A stretch of DNA of 64,000 bases from Alphaproteobacteria bacterium (GTDB lineage Bacteria > Pseudomonadota > Alphaproteobacteria > Micropepsales > Micropepsaceae), in the NCBI GenBank assembly GCA_017983635.1, contig JAGOBA010000008.1, forward strand, positions 62,001-126,000, read 5' to 3'. Within the stretch, counting starts at the first letter, position 1. Every line of letters starts with the position of its first letter. Both the position numbers and the translations under genes were made by a program. The notes beneath the pieces are model-generated. The model had not been told where the DNA came from and made no database searches. It worked only from the letters and a program-made list of their open reading frames with translations. Below, piece after piece: positions 26,762-37,769 of this stretch.

Positions 26762-26918
26762 GACGACGATCGGTGACGCGGATCACAGAGCCAGTCGCGT
26801 AATCTCCCGGAAAAGCGGCTGCTGAGCGCTCCACCGACCGATCGCGGTGCGACGGAAATCGCTCGCGCCGCGCGTTTGAGGTCGCGGGGCCTTGATGGCT
26901 TGCGACAGGAGATTTCTC

Positions 26919-27362
26919 ATGAGGAAGACGATGAGCGCGGCGCTTGTTGCGCTGTTGGTGGCGTCCACGTTGGGCGCGAGCATGGCGGAGGCGCGGCATC
27001 GCAATCACAATCCGCCCGGGCCGCGTGGCGGGCCCGGAACCGATTGGCACAATCCGCCGGGACCGCGCGGCGGACCGGGCGCGTCACCGCATCGCTGGTG
27101 GCTCGGCAATCCGCCTGGCCCGGTGGGCGGACCGGGACGTGGACCGCTTTGGCGGCATCGCGCGATCCCAAGCAATTGGGTCTATTGGGGTTTGTTCGGC
27201 GGCTTGCATTGGTACAAGCATCCGCACGGCTATTGGTGCCGGTTCGACAATGACGGTAACCCGCCCGGGCCCGCGGGAGGGCCCGGCACGAACTGGGAGA
27301 ACCCACCCGGTCCGATCGGCGGGCCAGGCGCTTCGCCGAACAGTCCTTATCGTCCGTGCTGA
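26919..27362 (+). CDS. Exported NPPGPxGGPG-repeat protein
   Basis: 147 residues from the ATG at 26919, with AGGAG upstream. A signal peptide (1 to about 25, ALVALLVASTLGASMAEA) precedes five copies of the decapeptide NPPGPxGGPG at residues 31, 45, 64, 114 and 128. The copies are linked by TDWH/TNWE or ASP spacers. A central aromatic segment (about 84-110, rich in Trp/Tyr/His) and two cysteines (107 and the last residue) break the repeats. The repeats predict an extended or polyproline-like chain. I know of no function; a cell-envelope or matrix protein is a guess. It is monocistronic with a terminator at 27368. Confidence 0.75.
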   Translation: MRKTMSAALVALLVASTLGASMAEARHRNHNPPGPRGGPGTDWHNPPGPRGGPGASPHRWWLGNPPGPVGGPGRGPLWRHRAIPSNWVYWGLFGGLHWYKHPHGYWCRFDNDGNPPGPAGGPGTNWENPPGPIGGPGASPNSPYRPC

Positions 27363-27367
27363 ACGTT

Positions 27368-27402
27368 AGGGGCCGGCAAATTACGTCGGCCCTTTCCTTT
27401 CC
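27368..27402 (+). terminator. Intrinsic terminator after the NPPGP repeat gene
   Basis: Hairpin GGGCCG (27370-27375) with CGGCCC (27387-27392), 11-base loop, extended by G-T and A-T pairs, followed by TTTCCTTTCC. It begins 6 bases after the stop codon. It may also help end katG transcripts coming from the other side, but there the T tract is poor. Confidence 0.6.
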
Positions 27403-27418
27403 GGTGCCGCGCGATAGC

Positions 27419-29623
<2,205 letters not shown>

Positions 29624-29633
29624 TTATCGTGGG

Positions 29634-29675
29634 ATAATTTAGAATCATTCTAAATTATGACTCGCCGAGTGTCAA
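29634..29675 (-). promoter_or_regulatory. katG promoter with overlapping Irr (ICE)/Fur-family box
   Basis: On the minus strand TTGACA (29675-29670), 17-bp spacer, TAGAAT (29652-29647). A perfect palindrome with 12-bp arms around one base covers 29634-29658. Its core TTTAGAATCATTCTAAA (29638-29654) fits the ICE consensus TTTAGAANNNTTCTAAA of Irr and is also close to PerR-type boxes. It covers the -10, which suits repression. Confidence 0.8.
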
Positions 29676-29872
29676 TGGGCTTTGCGTGTCGAGACTCCTT
29701 TGCCGCTCGCGATCGTCGACACGCACGGCGGGGGCCGATCCCTGAACGGTGGTTAGCGCTGCTGAGCCTGCCCCTCGCTGAGGCGCGAACAGGTATGGAA
29801 GCCGACAGGCACCCGCCAACTCGGTTGGTTAGCTAACTTCAGCGGCGTTTGTGGGCTCGCCGAGAGGGTCGC
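29676..29872. other. Intergenic region upstream of katG
   Basis: About 200 bases between the katG promoter and the end of the next minus-strand gene. A frame on the minus strand (29829-30341) is a shadow of the gene at 29873. I see no tRNA, riboswitch or further ORF. Confidence 0.5.
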
Positions 29873-30433
29873 TCAATGGCGGACAATGACCTCGGTGCTG
29901 TTGCGCTTGGCGTCCCAGACGTAGCAAGCGAATGTTTCGTGGGCGTCGCGCAGGCAGAGCATGTTGGGCTTTGCGGCGCGTAGTTCTTCGTACCAGTCGC
30001 GCGGGAGCGGGCTGGTGAGTTCTTGGCCTTGGTCGAAACCCGGGGTTGGCGCATCGGCGGTCCAAACGGGAAGAGTGCCGGCGGCGACATCCAGCTGGGC
30101 TTCGGCGATGTAGGTCCTCAGGTATCCGTTCAGCGCGGCGCGCGTCATCGGTTTTGCCGGATCGATTTCGCGCAGCCAAGCGAACGGCACCGCAAAAGCG
30201 GCGACCGGCACGCCGTTCGCGCGCCGGATCGAGACCGTGACGACCGCCTTCGCGCAGTCGACGCCGGCGGCGCTCACTTCCAACACGTCGTGTGCGTGCG
30301 CTTCGGTGAAAGCGATCGTGCGCGTGACGGTGCTCGCGCAACGCGCCGACGATGGCGCGGCGGACACAACTGCCGGCTCTCCGAGGGCGAGCGAAGCCAG
30401 TGTCAGGGCAACGATCCAGTCGACTCTCATCAT
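29873..30433 (-). CDS. Exported hypothetical protein
   Basis: 186 residues from the first of two adjacent ATGs (30433, 30430); GGGTGAG overlaps, so the second may be used. Signal peptide about 1-25 (VDWIVALTLASLALGEPAVV). The mature domain has four cysteines (SARCAS, GVDCAK, NMLCLR, TFACYV), probably two disulphides, and no recognised family. It is divergent from the TIKI/ChaN-like gene with about 95 bp between starts; both products are exported, so shared control is possible. Confidence 0.6.
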   Translation of the reverse strand: MMRVDWIVALTLASLALGEPAVVSAAPSSARCASTVTRTIAFTEAHAHDVLEVSAAGVDCAKAVVTVSIRRANGVPVAAFAVPFAWLREIDPAKPMTRAALNGYLRTYIAEAQLDVAAGTLPVWTADAPTPGFDQGQELTSPLPRDWYEELRAAKPNMLCLRDAHETFACYVWDAKRNSTEVIVRH

Positions 30434-30528
30434 CTCACCCGGTGACCATGCAGATGCGCCGGCCCAATGGTCTACCGCAGCTAAGCCTGGGACGCTATGA
30501 TGAGATGACGGTTTGGAATGGAACCCCA

Positions 30529-31389
30529 ATGCGACGGCACCTTGTCACGGCATCGGCGATCATGTTGGCCACATGTTCGGCTATTGCATCATCGCCTTTG
30601 AGCAGCGGCGGCAATGCTTGCCGCGAGGTGGATGGCTTCGCTGCGCTGAACGCGCCGGGTAAGATCGTCTTGCTGGGCGAGATGCACGGCACGAAGGAGA
30701 TTCCGGCGTTTGTTGCAAATATCACCTGCCTGGCGCTGAGGGCAGGCCGGCCGGTCACCGTTGCACTGGAAGTTCCGCGCGATGAACAAACTCGCATCGG
30801 TACTTTCATCAAGTCCGCCGGTGACGATGACGACCGTGCCGCGCTGTTGAAGGGTCCGTTTTGGAACGCCGCGTTTCAAGATGGGCGCCGGAGCGGCGCC
30901 ATGCTTGCACTCCTCGATCGGGTCCGGCAGATGCGTGCGCACGGCTTACCGGTCGAGATCGCCCTGATCGACCGTCAAGCGCCGCCCAGCACTTCCGCCG
31001 AGCGCGATCGCTGGATGGCGGAGGCGCTGGCGGCGGCAGCGGATGCATCTCCGCAATCGCTGATCGTTGCACTGATCGGCAATGTCCATACGCGCGTAAC
31101 TCGAGGCGTGCCGTGGGACGGCGCCTATGAACCCGCGGGCTACGTCCTGCGCCAACTGCGGCCGGGTCTTAGCGTCACGGCTCTGAACGTCGCCTATACC
31201 GGTGGCACCGTTTGGACTTGCCCGACGCCCGACCCCTTGGCGTGCGGCTCACGCCAGATCACGGGACGCGCAAACGCGCCAACGGGCGTCGTACTTCACG
31301 ATCAAATCGTCGACGGGCACATGGGCGCCTACGGCGTCGGCGAACTGACGGCATCCGTGCCGGCCATTCGAGGCGAGCCGCCGCAGTAG
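30529..31389 (+). CDS. Exported ChaN/TIKI-superfamily-like protein
   Basis: 286 residues from the ATG at 30529 (MRRHLVTASAIMLATCSAIA), giving a signal peptide; the open frame upstream is non-coding. The core begins with GKIVLLGEMHGTKEIPAFV: the GExH motif (E51, H53) followed by a second acidic strand VALEVP (E81) and a later GNVHTRV are the pattern of the EreA/ChaN/TIKI fold, whose members bind haem or act as metal-dependent hydrolases. Which activity applies here is not clear. Convergent with gspD, 15 bp apart. Confidence 0.65.
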   Translation: MRRHLVTASAIMLATCSAIASSPLSSGGNACREVDGFAALNAPGKIVLLGEMHGTKEIPAFVANITCLALRAGRPVTVALEVPRDEQTRIGTFIKSAGDDDDRAALLKGPFWNAAFQDGRRSGAMLALLDRVRQMRAHGLPVEIALIDRQAPPSTSAERDRWMAEALAAAADASPQSLIVALIGNVHTRVTRGVPWDGAYEPAGYVLRQLRPGLSVTALNVAYTGGTVWTCPTPDPLACGSRQITGRANAPTGVVLHDQIVDGHMGAYGVGELTASVPAIRGEPPQ

Positions 31390-31404
31390 AAACGCTGCGA
31401 TGAC

Positions 31405-33498
31405 TTATTTCCGCCGCCGCTTCTGACGCCTCTGCTCGCGCTCGTCGGCGTTCTGCATCATCGTGTCGAGGCCGGTGAGGCCTTGGCGAAGGCTGTCGGT
31501 GACTTCGCGCGCGGCGGCGGGGCTACGGATGATGCGGGGTTTGAGGAAGATCAAAAGTTCGGTCCGGTCGCTGGTCTGCGACGTGTTCGAAAAAGCCTTT
31601 CCGAGCAGCGGAATATCCTTCAGCAGCGGCACGCCGCCTTCGCCTTGCGTCTCGCTCTGCCGCATGAGACCGCCGAGGGCGATCGCGTCGCCGTCTTGGA
31701 CCGCGACAGTGCTGGACAGCTTTCGCTGTTGAATTGTCGGCGAGTCGATGCCCGAGGTCGTCGTCGGGATCGCCGAACTCACTTCCTGGTTCACGTCCAC
31801 GAATACGGCTCCGCTCTTGCCGATCCGGGGCGTCACTTTCAGTACGATACCCGTGTCGCGGAACTGCACCGAGTTCACGATCGTGGGGTCGTTTGCGTCG
31901 CGCACGCCGGTCGCCGATTGCGTGATGACCGGCACCTGATCGCCGACCTGCAGCGTCGCGGTCTTGTTGTCGAGCGTCAGCAGCTTCGGCGCCGAGATCA
32001 CACGCACATCCGTCACATTGTCGAGCGCGTTCACGACCACGTCGATATCGGGGACGGTATAGGTAAACGAGAACCCCGGAAACGACGACGACGGGTTCGC
32101 GCTGCGTCCGAAGTTGTAGGTTTGGTCCGCGTTCCGGAAGAACCACTCAACGCCATAACGCAAACTGTCATTGAGCGTCACTTCCGCAATCGTGACCTCG
32201 ATCAAGACTTGATCCGGCGCGATGTCGATCTCTTTCAAGAAACGTTCCAGCCCGGCGTAGTCGGCGGCGCCTGCCCGAATGATCAACGCGTTGTTCGCCG
32301 CGTCGAGCGCAATCTGCATGCCGCTGCCGTTGCCCGAGGGGCGTGAGAAGTTCGGCGCCGAGGGCACGGCCGGTGGCGGTTGAGACGGATCGTTCGCGCC
32401 GTCGGGCGGCGGCACATCGCCGGACGTCCCTTCGGACGCGCCCAGATTCACCGCCCCGCCATAGACGGCCGCCAGCGAGCGCGCCACGTCCTCTGCCTTC
32501 GCGTTCTGCATGCGGTAGAAATAGACCCCGCGCGCCGGCCCGCGCTGCGGTACGTCGAGACGATCGACCCACTTCGTCACTTCGCTCAAGTACGACGCTC
32601 GCGGCGACACCACCAGCAACGTGTTCAACCGCGCCAGCGGGACGAAGCGCAGCAGTGATGCATTCGCCCCCGCCGTCGTGTCGAACACGCGCTTCAACTC
32701 GTCGGCCAGCGCCTGCGCCTCCAAATGCTCCGGGCGCACCAGCGCGTAGGACATGCCCTTCATGTAATCGAGGTCGAACAACCGAATCGTGTCCAGCATC
32801 GACGCGCGCTCTTGCCGTGTGCCAGCCAAGAAGACGAGATTGCGTGCCGTGTCGACCGAGAGCACGCCGCCCGCCGGCGCCACCGGCTGCAGCAGTTTCT
32901 GCATCTCCCCCGCCGCGATGTAGCGCAGCGGCACGATCTCGACGCCATAACCCGGCAAGCGCGAACGCGGCGAGCCCGAAAGCTCGAACCCGTCGACCCG
33001 CTTTTGCGCATCGGCGGCCGGCACGACGTTATAGATGTTGTCGGCAAGCACGATCACGGCGTTGTTCACCTTCAACGCCGTTTCCAGCGCCGCGATCACA
33101 TCGACACGCCGCAGCGGCCGGTTTGTGCGCAACGTGACTTTGCCTTGCACTTGCGGGTCTATGGTGTAGGGCACCTTCAACATCTCGCCCAGCACAGTGC
33201 GGATGACGTCCTTCACATCAGCGTCCGCAAAGTCGAGCGAGATATCACCCCCGCCACCACCCGGCCGCTTCGGCGGCGTCGCCACGAACTTCTCGTTACC
33301 TTCGAAGACTTCCGTTTTGGGCTGATCGGCGTTCTCGGCCGACTGATCGTCGATCACGACCGTCGAGGACGGCGGCGGCGTGGCGGGCGCGGTGGGTTGG
33401 CTCGGCGCCGCAGCATCCGGTCCATCGCTCGCGCATCCGCTGAGCGCGATCGCGCAAGCGACCGCAAAAACCCGAAACACACTCCGCCTGAACAGCAT
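31405..33498 (-). CDS. gspD: Type II secretion system secretin
   Basis: 697 residues from the ATG at 33498; a lipobox LSGC places lipidated Cys22, so the secretin may target itself to the outer membrane without a pilotin. A Pro/Ser-rich linker leads to the N0 domain (ISLDFADADVKDVIRTVLGE), N1-N3 repeats and the C-terminal secretin domain (SVQFRDTGIVLKVTPRIG, VPLLKDIPLLGKAF, TELLIFLKPRII). It forms the outer membrane pore of the T2SS. Last gene of the gsp operon, 111 bp after gspC. Confidence 0.95.
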   Translation of the reverse strand: MLFRRSVFRVFAVACAIALSGCASDGPDAAAPSQPTAPATPPPSSTVVIDDQSAENADQPKTEVFEGNEKFVATPPKRPGGGGGDISLDFADADVKDVIRTVLGEMLKVPYTIDPQVQGKVTLRTNRPLRRVDVIAALETALKVNNAVIVLADNIYNVVPAADAQKRVDGFELSGSPRSRLPGYGVEIVPLRYIAAGEMQKLLQPVAPAGGVLSVDTARNLVFLAGTRQERASMLDTIRLFDLDYMKGMSYALVRPEHLEAQALADELKRVFDTTAGANASLLRFVPLARLNTLLVVSPRASYLSEVTKWVDRLDVPQRGPARGVYFYRMQNAKAEDVARSLAAVYGGAVNLGASEGTSGDVPPPDGANDPSQPPPAVPSAPNFSRPSGNGSGMQIALDAANNALIIRAGAADYAGLERFLKEIDIAPDQVLIEVTIAEVTLNDSLRYGVEWFFRNADQTYNFGRSANPSSSFPGFSFTYTVPDIDVVVNALDNVTDVRVISAPKLLTLDNKTATLQVGDQVPVITQSATGVRDANDPTIVNSVQFRDTGIVLKVTPRIGKSGAVFVDVNQEVSSAIPTTTSGIDSPTIQQRKLSSTVAVQDGDAIALGGLMRQSETQGEGGVPLLKDIPLLGKAFSNTSQTSDRTELLIFLKPRIIRSPAAAREVTDSLRQGLTGLDTMMQNADEREQRRQKRRRK

Positions 33499-33609
33499 TG
33501 CGGCGAACCCAAACACGACCAGAACCCAGGCGCGCACGAAAGGTGAAATCAGTGGCGCGCGCAAGTGAATTACGGTCTATCTCAAGTCGCGTCAGAGTTA
33601 AGTTCGCCT

Positions 33610-34116
33610 TCAAGGCGATTTCGCTGCGTTGTTCGCTTTGGGGATTGCAAGAACTTCTTTGCGCTCGCCACCAGAGATTGAAACGCCGCCGCCATCGATC
33701 CGATCGACCGTCCAGCCTTCGAAACTGTCTCCGGGCTTCAATGTCAAAACCGACCCGCCGGACCTCTGCACCAACGCCAACTGCATGTCGCCGCCACGGA
33801 CCGTGCCGAGCACACGGTACTGCGAGAGATCGCCGAGCGTGATGGCGGCTGCTGGCGCCTCGGGCGGGGGCGGCACGGGATCGGGCTTGCGGTCGGCATT
33901 GAACAACGGCCGCGCCGCGACTTCGTCGAACGTGGCGAGCGGCGGCGTTGGGGCCAGTCTAACGGGCGGCGGCGTTTTCACCTCCAACACTGTCGGCCGC
34001 GCGAAGAGATCGATCACGCTAAACGGGGACGGCACGAACGCGATCAGCGCCGTCGCGCCGCCCGCCGCCGCGATCATCGCGAACACCTTGCGTGCCGTCG
34101 TCATCGCCCCGAACAT
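33610..34116 (-). CDS. gspC: Type II secretion protein GspC (HR domain)
   Basis: 168 residues; the ATG at 34116 shares one base with the gspM stop (TGATG). One membrane helix near the N-terminus (about 12-30), a proline-rich linker, then a small HR-type domain (YRVLGTVRGGDMQLALVQRS, LKPGDSFEGWTVDRIDGGGV). GspC links the inner-membrane platform to the secretin. No PDZ or coiled-coil extension is present, so it is a minimal form; GspN/GspP naming is possible. Confidence 0.75.
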   Translation of the reverse strand: MFGAMTTARKVFAMIAAAGGATALIAFVPSPFSVIDLFARPTVLEVKTPPPVRLAPTPPLATFDEVAARPLFNADRKPDPVPPPPEAPAAAITLGDLSQYRVLGTVRGGDMQLALVQRSGGSVLTLKPGDSFEGWTVDRIDGGGVSISGGERKEVLAIPKANNAAKSP

Positions 34117-34694
34117 CACGGCACCCGCATGTAGGCGGAGACGATCAGCTCGACCTGCAGCTTGTTCGGCACGTTCGTTTGCGGCGTCGCCGCCCATTCG
34201 CCGTCCGGATCGCGGACCACGATCTTGTCGATATGCAGAAGCGGCCGTGCCCCATCGATCGCGTACAGCGATGCGACCAACGCCTTGACGTCGGCTTCAA
34301 TCGTAGACTGTACGGTGATCTTTGTCAGCGCGCCGGAGCGTTCCTCGGGCATAGGCTGGCTCGTGGTAACAACGGCCTGCGCAGTCGAGAAAATTTGGCT
34401 GAGTTGTCCTTGCAACTGCGCGACAGCCAACGTCGGTTGCGGCGCCGCGTAGGTCAGCTGTTGGAGCTCCGGGTTCCCGGCCAACGCCTTTGCGACTTGT
34501 TCGAACTTGGGCGCCGCGTCGGCCAGACTGCGCATTGCCGAGACTTGGCGCTTCAACAGTGTCACTTGTTCCGCGTGCAGCGACGATGATCGCCACATCG
34601 GCACAGCGATGAAGAAGACGAGCACAAGCAACAGCAATCCCGCGGCGCCGAGAGCGATCCAGCGTTGCAGCCGTGGCGTGAGCGCAACCGTCAT
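34116..34694 (-). CDS. gspM: Type II secretion protein GspM
   Basis: 192 residues. One N-terminal membrane helix (about 14-33, ALGAAGLLLLVLVFFIAVPM), a coiled coil (about 40-75) and a ferredoxin-like periplasmic domain (LTKITVQSTIEADVKALVAS, LLHIDKIVVRDPD). It is an inner-membrane assembly platform protein pairing with GspL. Start overlaps the gspL stop by 4 bp. Confidence 0.85.
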   Translation of the reverse strand: MTVALTPRLQRWIALGAAGLLLLVLVFFIAVPMWRSSSLHAEQVTLLKRQVSAMRSLADAAPKFEQVAKALAGNPELQQLTYAAPQPTLAVAQLQGQLSQIFSTAQAVVTTSQPMPEERSGALTKITVQSTIEADVKALVASLYAIDGARPLLHIDKIVVRDPDGEWAATPQTNVPNKLQVELIVSAYMRVP

Positions 34695-35794
34695 TTCGCG
34701 CCACCCTCGAGCTTCATCGAAAGCTCAAACCGATCGCGGCCCAGATCCGGCCGCCGCACGACAGGCGAGCGAAACTTCACGTCTTTGAATTGCTTCGACG
34801 CCTCGAGCTTAGCGATCAGCCCTGGCGGATCGACGGCGAGCCCGGTGAACTCGATGCCGTCGCCTGTCATCCGATATTCGCTGAGCCGCACCGTGTCCGG
34901 CAGCAGCTTGGTGAGTTCCAACAACGGATTGAGAGCGTAGCCCGGCACATGCGCCCGTGCCACCGCCTGGGGCTCGATCAAGCCGTCGAGTTCGCGCCGG
35001 AGAGCGGCGCTACGCGCGGCCACCGGACGCAGCGCCTCCACCGTCGAGCGCCAGCCAGCGATCTCGCGCTCCCGCGCTGCACCCCAGGCATAGGCCGCGA
35101 CGTACCAGGCCAGCAAAGCCGCTGCCGCAAAGCTCGCGGTGACAAGCCGTGCGCGCGAGCCCTGGTTGGGCTGGGGCGGCGCACGTAAATCGAACCCGGC
35201 GGGGTCGCCATCGGGTGCGTCGATGTCGATAGCCGCGGGCTTCAGTCCCAACGCGCTCAAGCGCTGCTCCAACGCCTCGACCGGTGCGCGCGGCACGATG
35301 ACGATATCGATCAACATCGTGCCCTCGACCGCATCGCGGCTGAAAGCGCGGGCGTCAAAGCGTATTGCGTCGTGCTGAAAGGGCGACAGGCGGTCGATCT
35401 GAAGCTCGACCGCCGCGCGTAGATTGGCATCCGACATCAACGGCAGCGTCACCCGCCGCCGCAGCGCGGTTTCGGCCGGCAACAACACCGTCAAACGTGA
35501 GAGCCCAAACCCAGGCGCCGCTCCAAGAATGCGATCGGCTATCTCTTTGTCCGATGCGTTCGAGACGAGTTCAAGCGATGCACCGCCACCGCTGCCGGAG
35601 ATAACCCGCCAACTCTGCCCGCGTACGAAAAGCCGCGCCGTTGGCGCCGCCCTCGGCAATCGCGCCTGTAGCCACGTCGGCATCATCTCGCCAAGTTCGC
35701 CGAGCCACCACAGGCTCACCTCGCGCGCGAGCCGCGGTATGTCGGCCAACCCCACCGAGGCATTCAAATCGATCGTGATGGTACGCTCGGACAA
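34691..35794 (-). CDS. gspL: Type II secretion protein GspL (PilN-like)
   Basis: 367 residues. The frame opens with TTG at 35794 and no ATG fits before the conserved region, so a TTG start is likely. N-terminal actin-like cytoplasmic part (LTVLLPAETALRRRVTLPLM, VELQIDRLSPF), one membrane helix at about 219-238 (ASFAAAALLAWYVAAYAWGA) and a PilN-like periplasmic domain. It normally recruits the GspE ATPase, which is not encoded here. 73 bp separate it from gspK. Confidence 0.8.
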   Translation of the reverse strand: MSERTITIDLNASVGLADIPRLAREVSLWWLGELGEMMPTWLQARLPRAAPTARLFVRGQSWRVISGSGGGASLELVSNASDKEIADRILGAAPGFGLSRLTVLLPAETALRRRVTLPLMSDANLRAAVELQIDRLSPFQHDAIRFDARAFSRDAVEGTMLIDIVIVPRAPVEALEQRLSALGLKPAAIDIDAPDGDPAGFDLRAPPQPNQGSRARLVTASFAAAALLAWYVAAYAWGAAREREIAGWRSTVEALRPVAARSAALRRELDGLIEPQAVARAHVPGYALNPLLELTKLLPDTVRLSEYRMTGDGIEFTGLAVDPPGLIAKLEASKQFKDVKFRSPVVRRPDLGRDRFELSMKLEGGAK

Positions 35795-35867
35795 AGGAAC
35801 CGATACCTATACTGAGACCTAGCCGTTCTTTCTAGCGGTGCGGGGCGATGCGTTCAAATGCCAAGAG

Positions 35868-36737
35868 CTAACGCGAACCCTCGCATTGACTGTTAACGTT
35901 GGTTGCATGGCCCACCGCCATCGTCCAATACGGATCGCGAGAATTGCCGGTGATGCGCACGACCACGCGCTGCGAGCGGCGCAGGCCAAGCTTCTCATTC
36001 GTCGCGGTCGAGGTGATCTCGTAGACCTCGCCGGGCGAGACGGTTCGCCCGGAGATGACGCTGTAGCCGGGCTGTTGCTTGCCTTGCGGCGTCTCGGTCG
36101 TCACGCCGGCAGCGCGGCGCACCAGAGGTGAGGCGTGGTCGAGGTCCACGCTGGCACTCTGCGCGAGCACGGTGACGTCGCCCTTCAGGCACGCGAACAT
36201 TGCTTCGCTGACGCCTAGTACCAGCTGCAACTCGTTCACGCTTTCGAAGAGCTTGTTCGCGGGCCCATAGTTCAAGCCTGCGGCGGCGTATTCCCTTTCC
36301 TCCGCGCCGTTCAAATGCAGAAGGTCGTCCGCGTCGCGCCAGTCTTCCACCGCGCCGGCGAGCGCCGCCGCTTGCTTGTCGTCGGCGCCGACGGCGCGGA
36401 ACATGCCGGTGATCAGTGCCACGTCGACGAAGTTCAGATCGATCTTGGCGCTCTCCGATCGTGCGCTGACCATGACTTTGAACCCGCCGACTTCAAGCTC
36501 TTGCGGCTCTCTCAACACCGGCTGTGCCACCGCCTGCACGGCGATCAGTTGCGCTATGGCGAGGTCGATTCCGCTGTCGACGGCGGCCTGGGCCTGCACC
36601 CGAGCGAGGTGCCGCGCACTGGCGTTGATCGAGCCGCGCGATGCGCCGACGACGCCGATCACGAGCACCGACATCACGGTCAGAAAGCCGAGCACGGCGA
36701 TGAGCGCGATCCCGCGTTGGCCATTTCGCTCAGCCAC
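35868..36737 (-). CDS. gspK: Type II secretion minor pseudopilin GspK
   Basis: 289 residues from the GTG at 36737, which overlaps the gspJ stop by 8 bp; a TTG at 36764 is the alternative. Prepilin cleavage site QRG-IALIAVLGFLTV lacks Glu at +5, as is usual for GspK. The large globular head includes KIDLNFVDVALITGMFRAVG and a VEDWRDADDLLHLNGAE region typical of the family. It caps the pseudopilus tip with GspI and GspJ. Confidence 0.9.
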   Translation of the reverse strand: MAERNGQRGIALIAVLGFLTVMSVLVIGVVGASRGSINASARHLARVQAQAAVDSGIDLAIAQLIAVQAVAQPVLREPQELEVGGFKVMVSARSESAKIDLNFVDVALITGMFRAVGADDKQAAALAGAVEDWRDADDLLHLNGAEEREYAAAGLNYGPANKLFESVNELQLVLGVSEAMFACLKGDVTVLAQSASVDLDHASPLVRRAAGVTTETPQGKQQPGYSVISGRTVSPGEVYEITSTATNEKLGLRRSQRVVVRITGNSRDPYWTMAVGHATNVNSQCEGSR

Positions 36738-37377
36738 GGCGGCACTCGAACGATACGGGGTCAAAGATGCAGTTCGCGGCGCGGTCGATTGCAGGGCGCA
36801 CGATCAAATCGGGCCAGGTGCCGCCACCGGGCGGAAAGATCACGCGAACGCGAATAAGCGCGGGCAAGGTGGTCTCGCCGCTCCACGTATCTGTCCAGTT
36901 CACGGCGCCGTCCTTGACCTCCGCGAACGCGAACACGATTTGCTTGGCGCCGGTGAGCAACACCTCTTCGCGCGCCGCCACGGGCCCGTGCTCGCTCCGC
37001 TGCAGGAGCGTCAGCGCGGCGCCGTCCTTTCCCCGTTCGACCGAGAGCGTGTAGCGCCACACGCCGCGCGCGGGAAACGGTGCCGACGCGTCCGCCAGGA
37101 AGGCGATCCGCTCCGCAGTCGCCTCAAATGACTGTGGCTCCGTGCCGAGTGCGTCGCGCGCGCGGGGATAGATATGGCCGAGCAGTGCGCTGAGCGCGGC
37201 GTGTCCGCCGCGCGCGGTTTCGCCAGCGCCGATCGCGCTTTCAGTGCGCTCCCACGCGCGCGCGCCAAAGCGGAACCCTCCCGCGATCGCCAGCGAAATC
37301 AGCCCGAGCAGCGCGAGCACAATCAGAAGCTCGATCAGCGTATAGCCTGCTTGTGCGCGCGCCGAGGTCTTCGTCAT
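36730..37377 (-). CDS. gspJ: Type II secretion minor pseudopilin GspJ
   Basis: 215 residues from the ATG at 37377, overlapping the gspI stop by 4 bp. Prepilin motif AQAG-YTLIELLIVLALLGL with Glu at +5. The C-terminal head carries REEVLLTGAKQIVFAFAEVK and PALIRVRVIFPPG. Minor pseudopilin of the tip complex; needs a prepilin peptidase (GspO/PilD) from elsewhere in the genome. Confidence 0.9.
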   Translation of the reverse strand: MTKTSARAQAGYTLIELLIVLALLGLISLAIAGGFRFGARAWERTESAIGAGETARGGHAALSALLGHIYPRARDALGTEPQSFEATAERIAFLADASAPFPARGVWRYTLSVERGKDGAALTLLQRSEHGPVAAREEVLLTGAKQIVFAFAEVKDGAVNWTDTWSGETTLPALIRVRVIFPPGGGTWPDLIVRPAIDRAANCIFDPVSFECRRG

Positions 37378-37769
37378 CCGCCGCTCCCGCGCCACACCAG
37401 CAACCGCCGCTCCACCGCGATGCTGCGCGTGGTGCCGTTCTCGCGCCAGCGGATCGTCAGCTTCAAACGCTGCGTGCGTAGCGGTGTGCCGGCGTATTCC
37501 GGCCCCTCCGGTTGCGCTTCGGCGATCGGCTCTACGCGCCAACGAAAGTCCGTCCCTTCGACGGCGCCTTCAGCCGCGGACGGCAGCGCGCGTAGTACCG
37601 CAAGCTCCGCAAGCTTCGAAGACGCGATCAGCACGGCCTCATCGTTCTTCGTCGAGCGCGCGATGCCAGCGAGGCTGGTGCCCAGCGCGCCATAGAGTGC
37701 GGTCAGCGTCAGCGCCAGGATCGCGAACGCGACGAGAGCTTCCACCAAGGTGAACCCGCGTGCGTTCAT
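37374..37769 (-). CDS. gspI: Type II secretion minor pseudopilin GspI
   Basis: 131 residues. Prepilin motif NARG-FTLVEALVAFAILALT with Glu at +5, followed by a short head (KLAELAVLRALPSAAEG). Size and order agree with GspI. Start overlaps the gspH stop by 4 bp. Confidence 0.9.
   Translation of the reverse strand: MNARGFTLVEALVAFAILALTLTALYGALGTSLAGIARSTKNDEAVLIASSKLAELAVLRALPSAAEGAVEGTDFRWRVEPIAEAQPEGPEYAGTPLRTQRLKLTIRWRENGTTRSIAVERRLLVWRGSGG

Noticed and set aside
29676-29872. Possible small RNA or tRNA upstream of katG
   Set aside because: No cloverleaf, CCA end or terminator hairpin could be found by eye.
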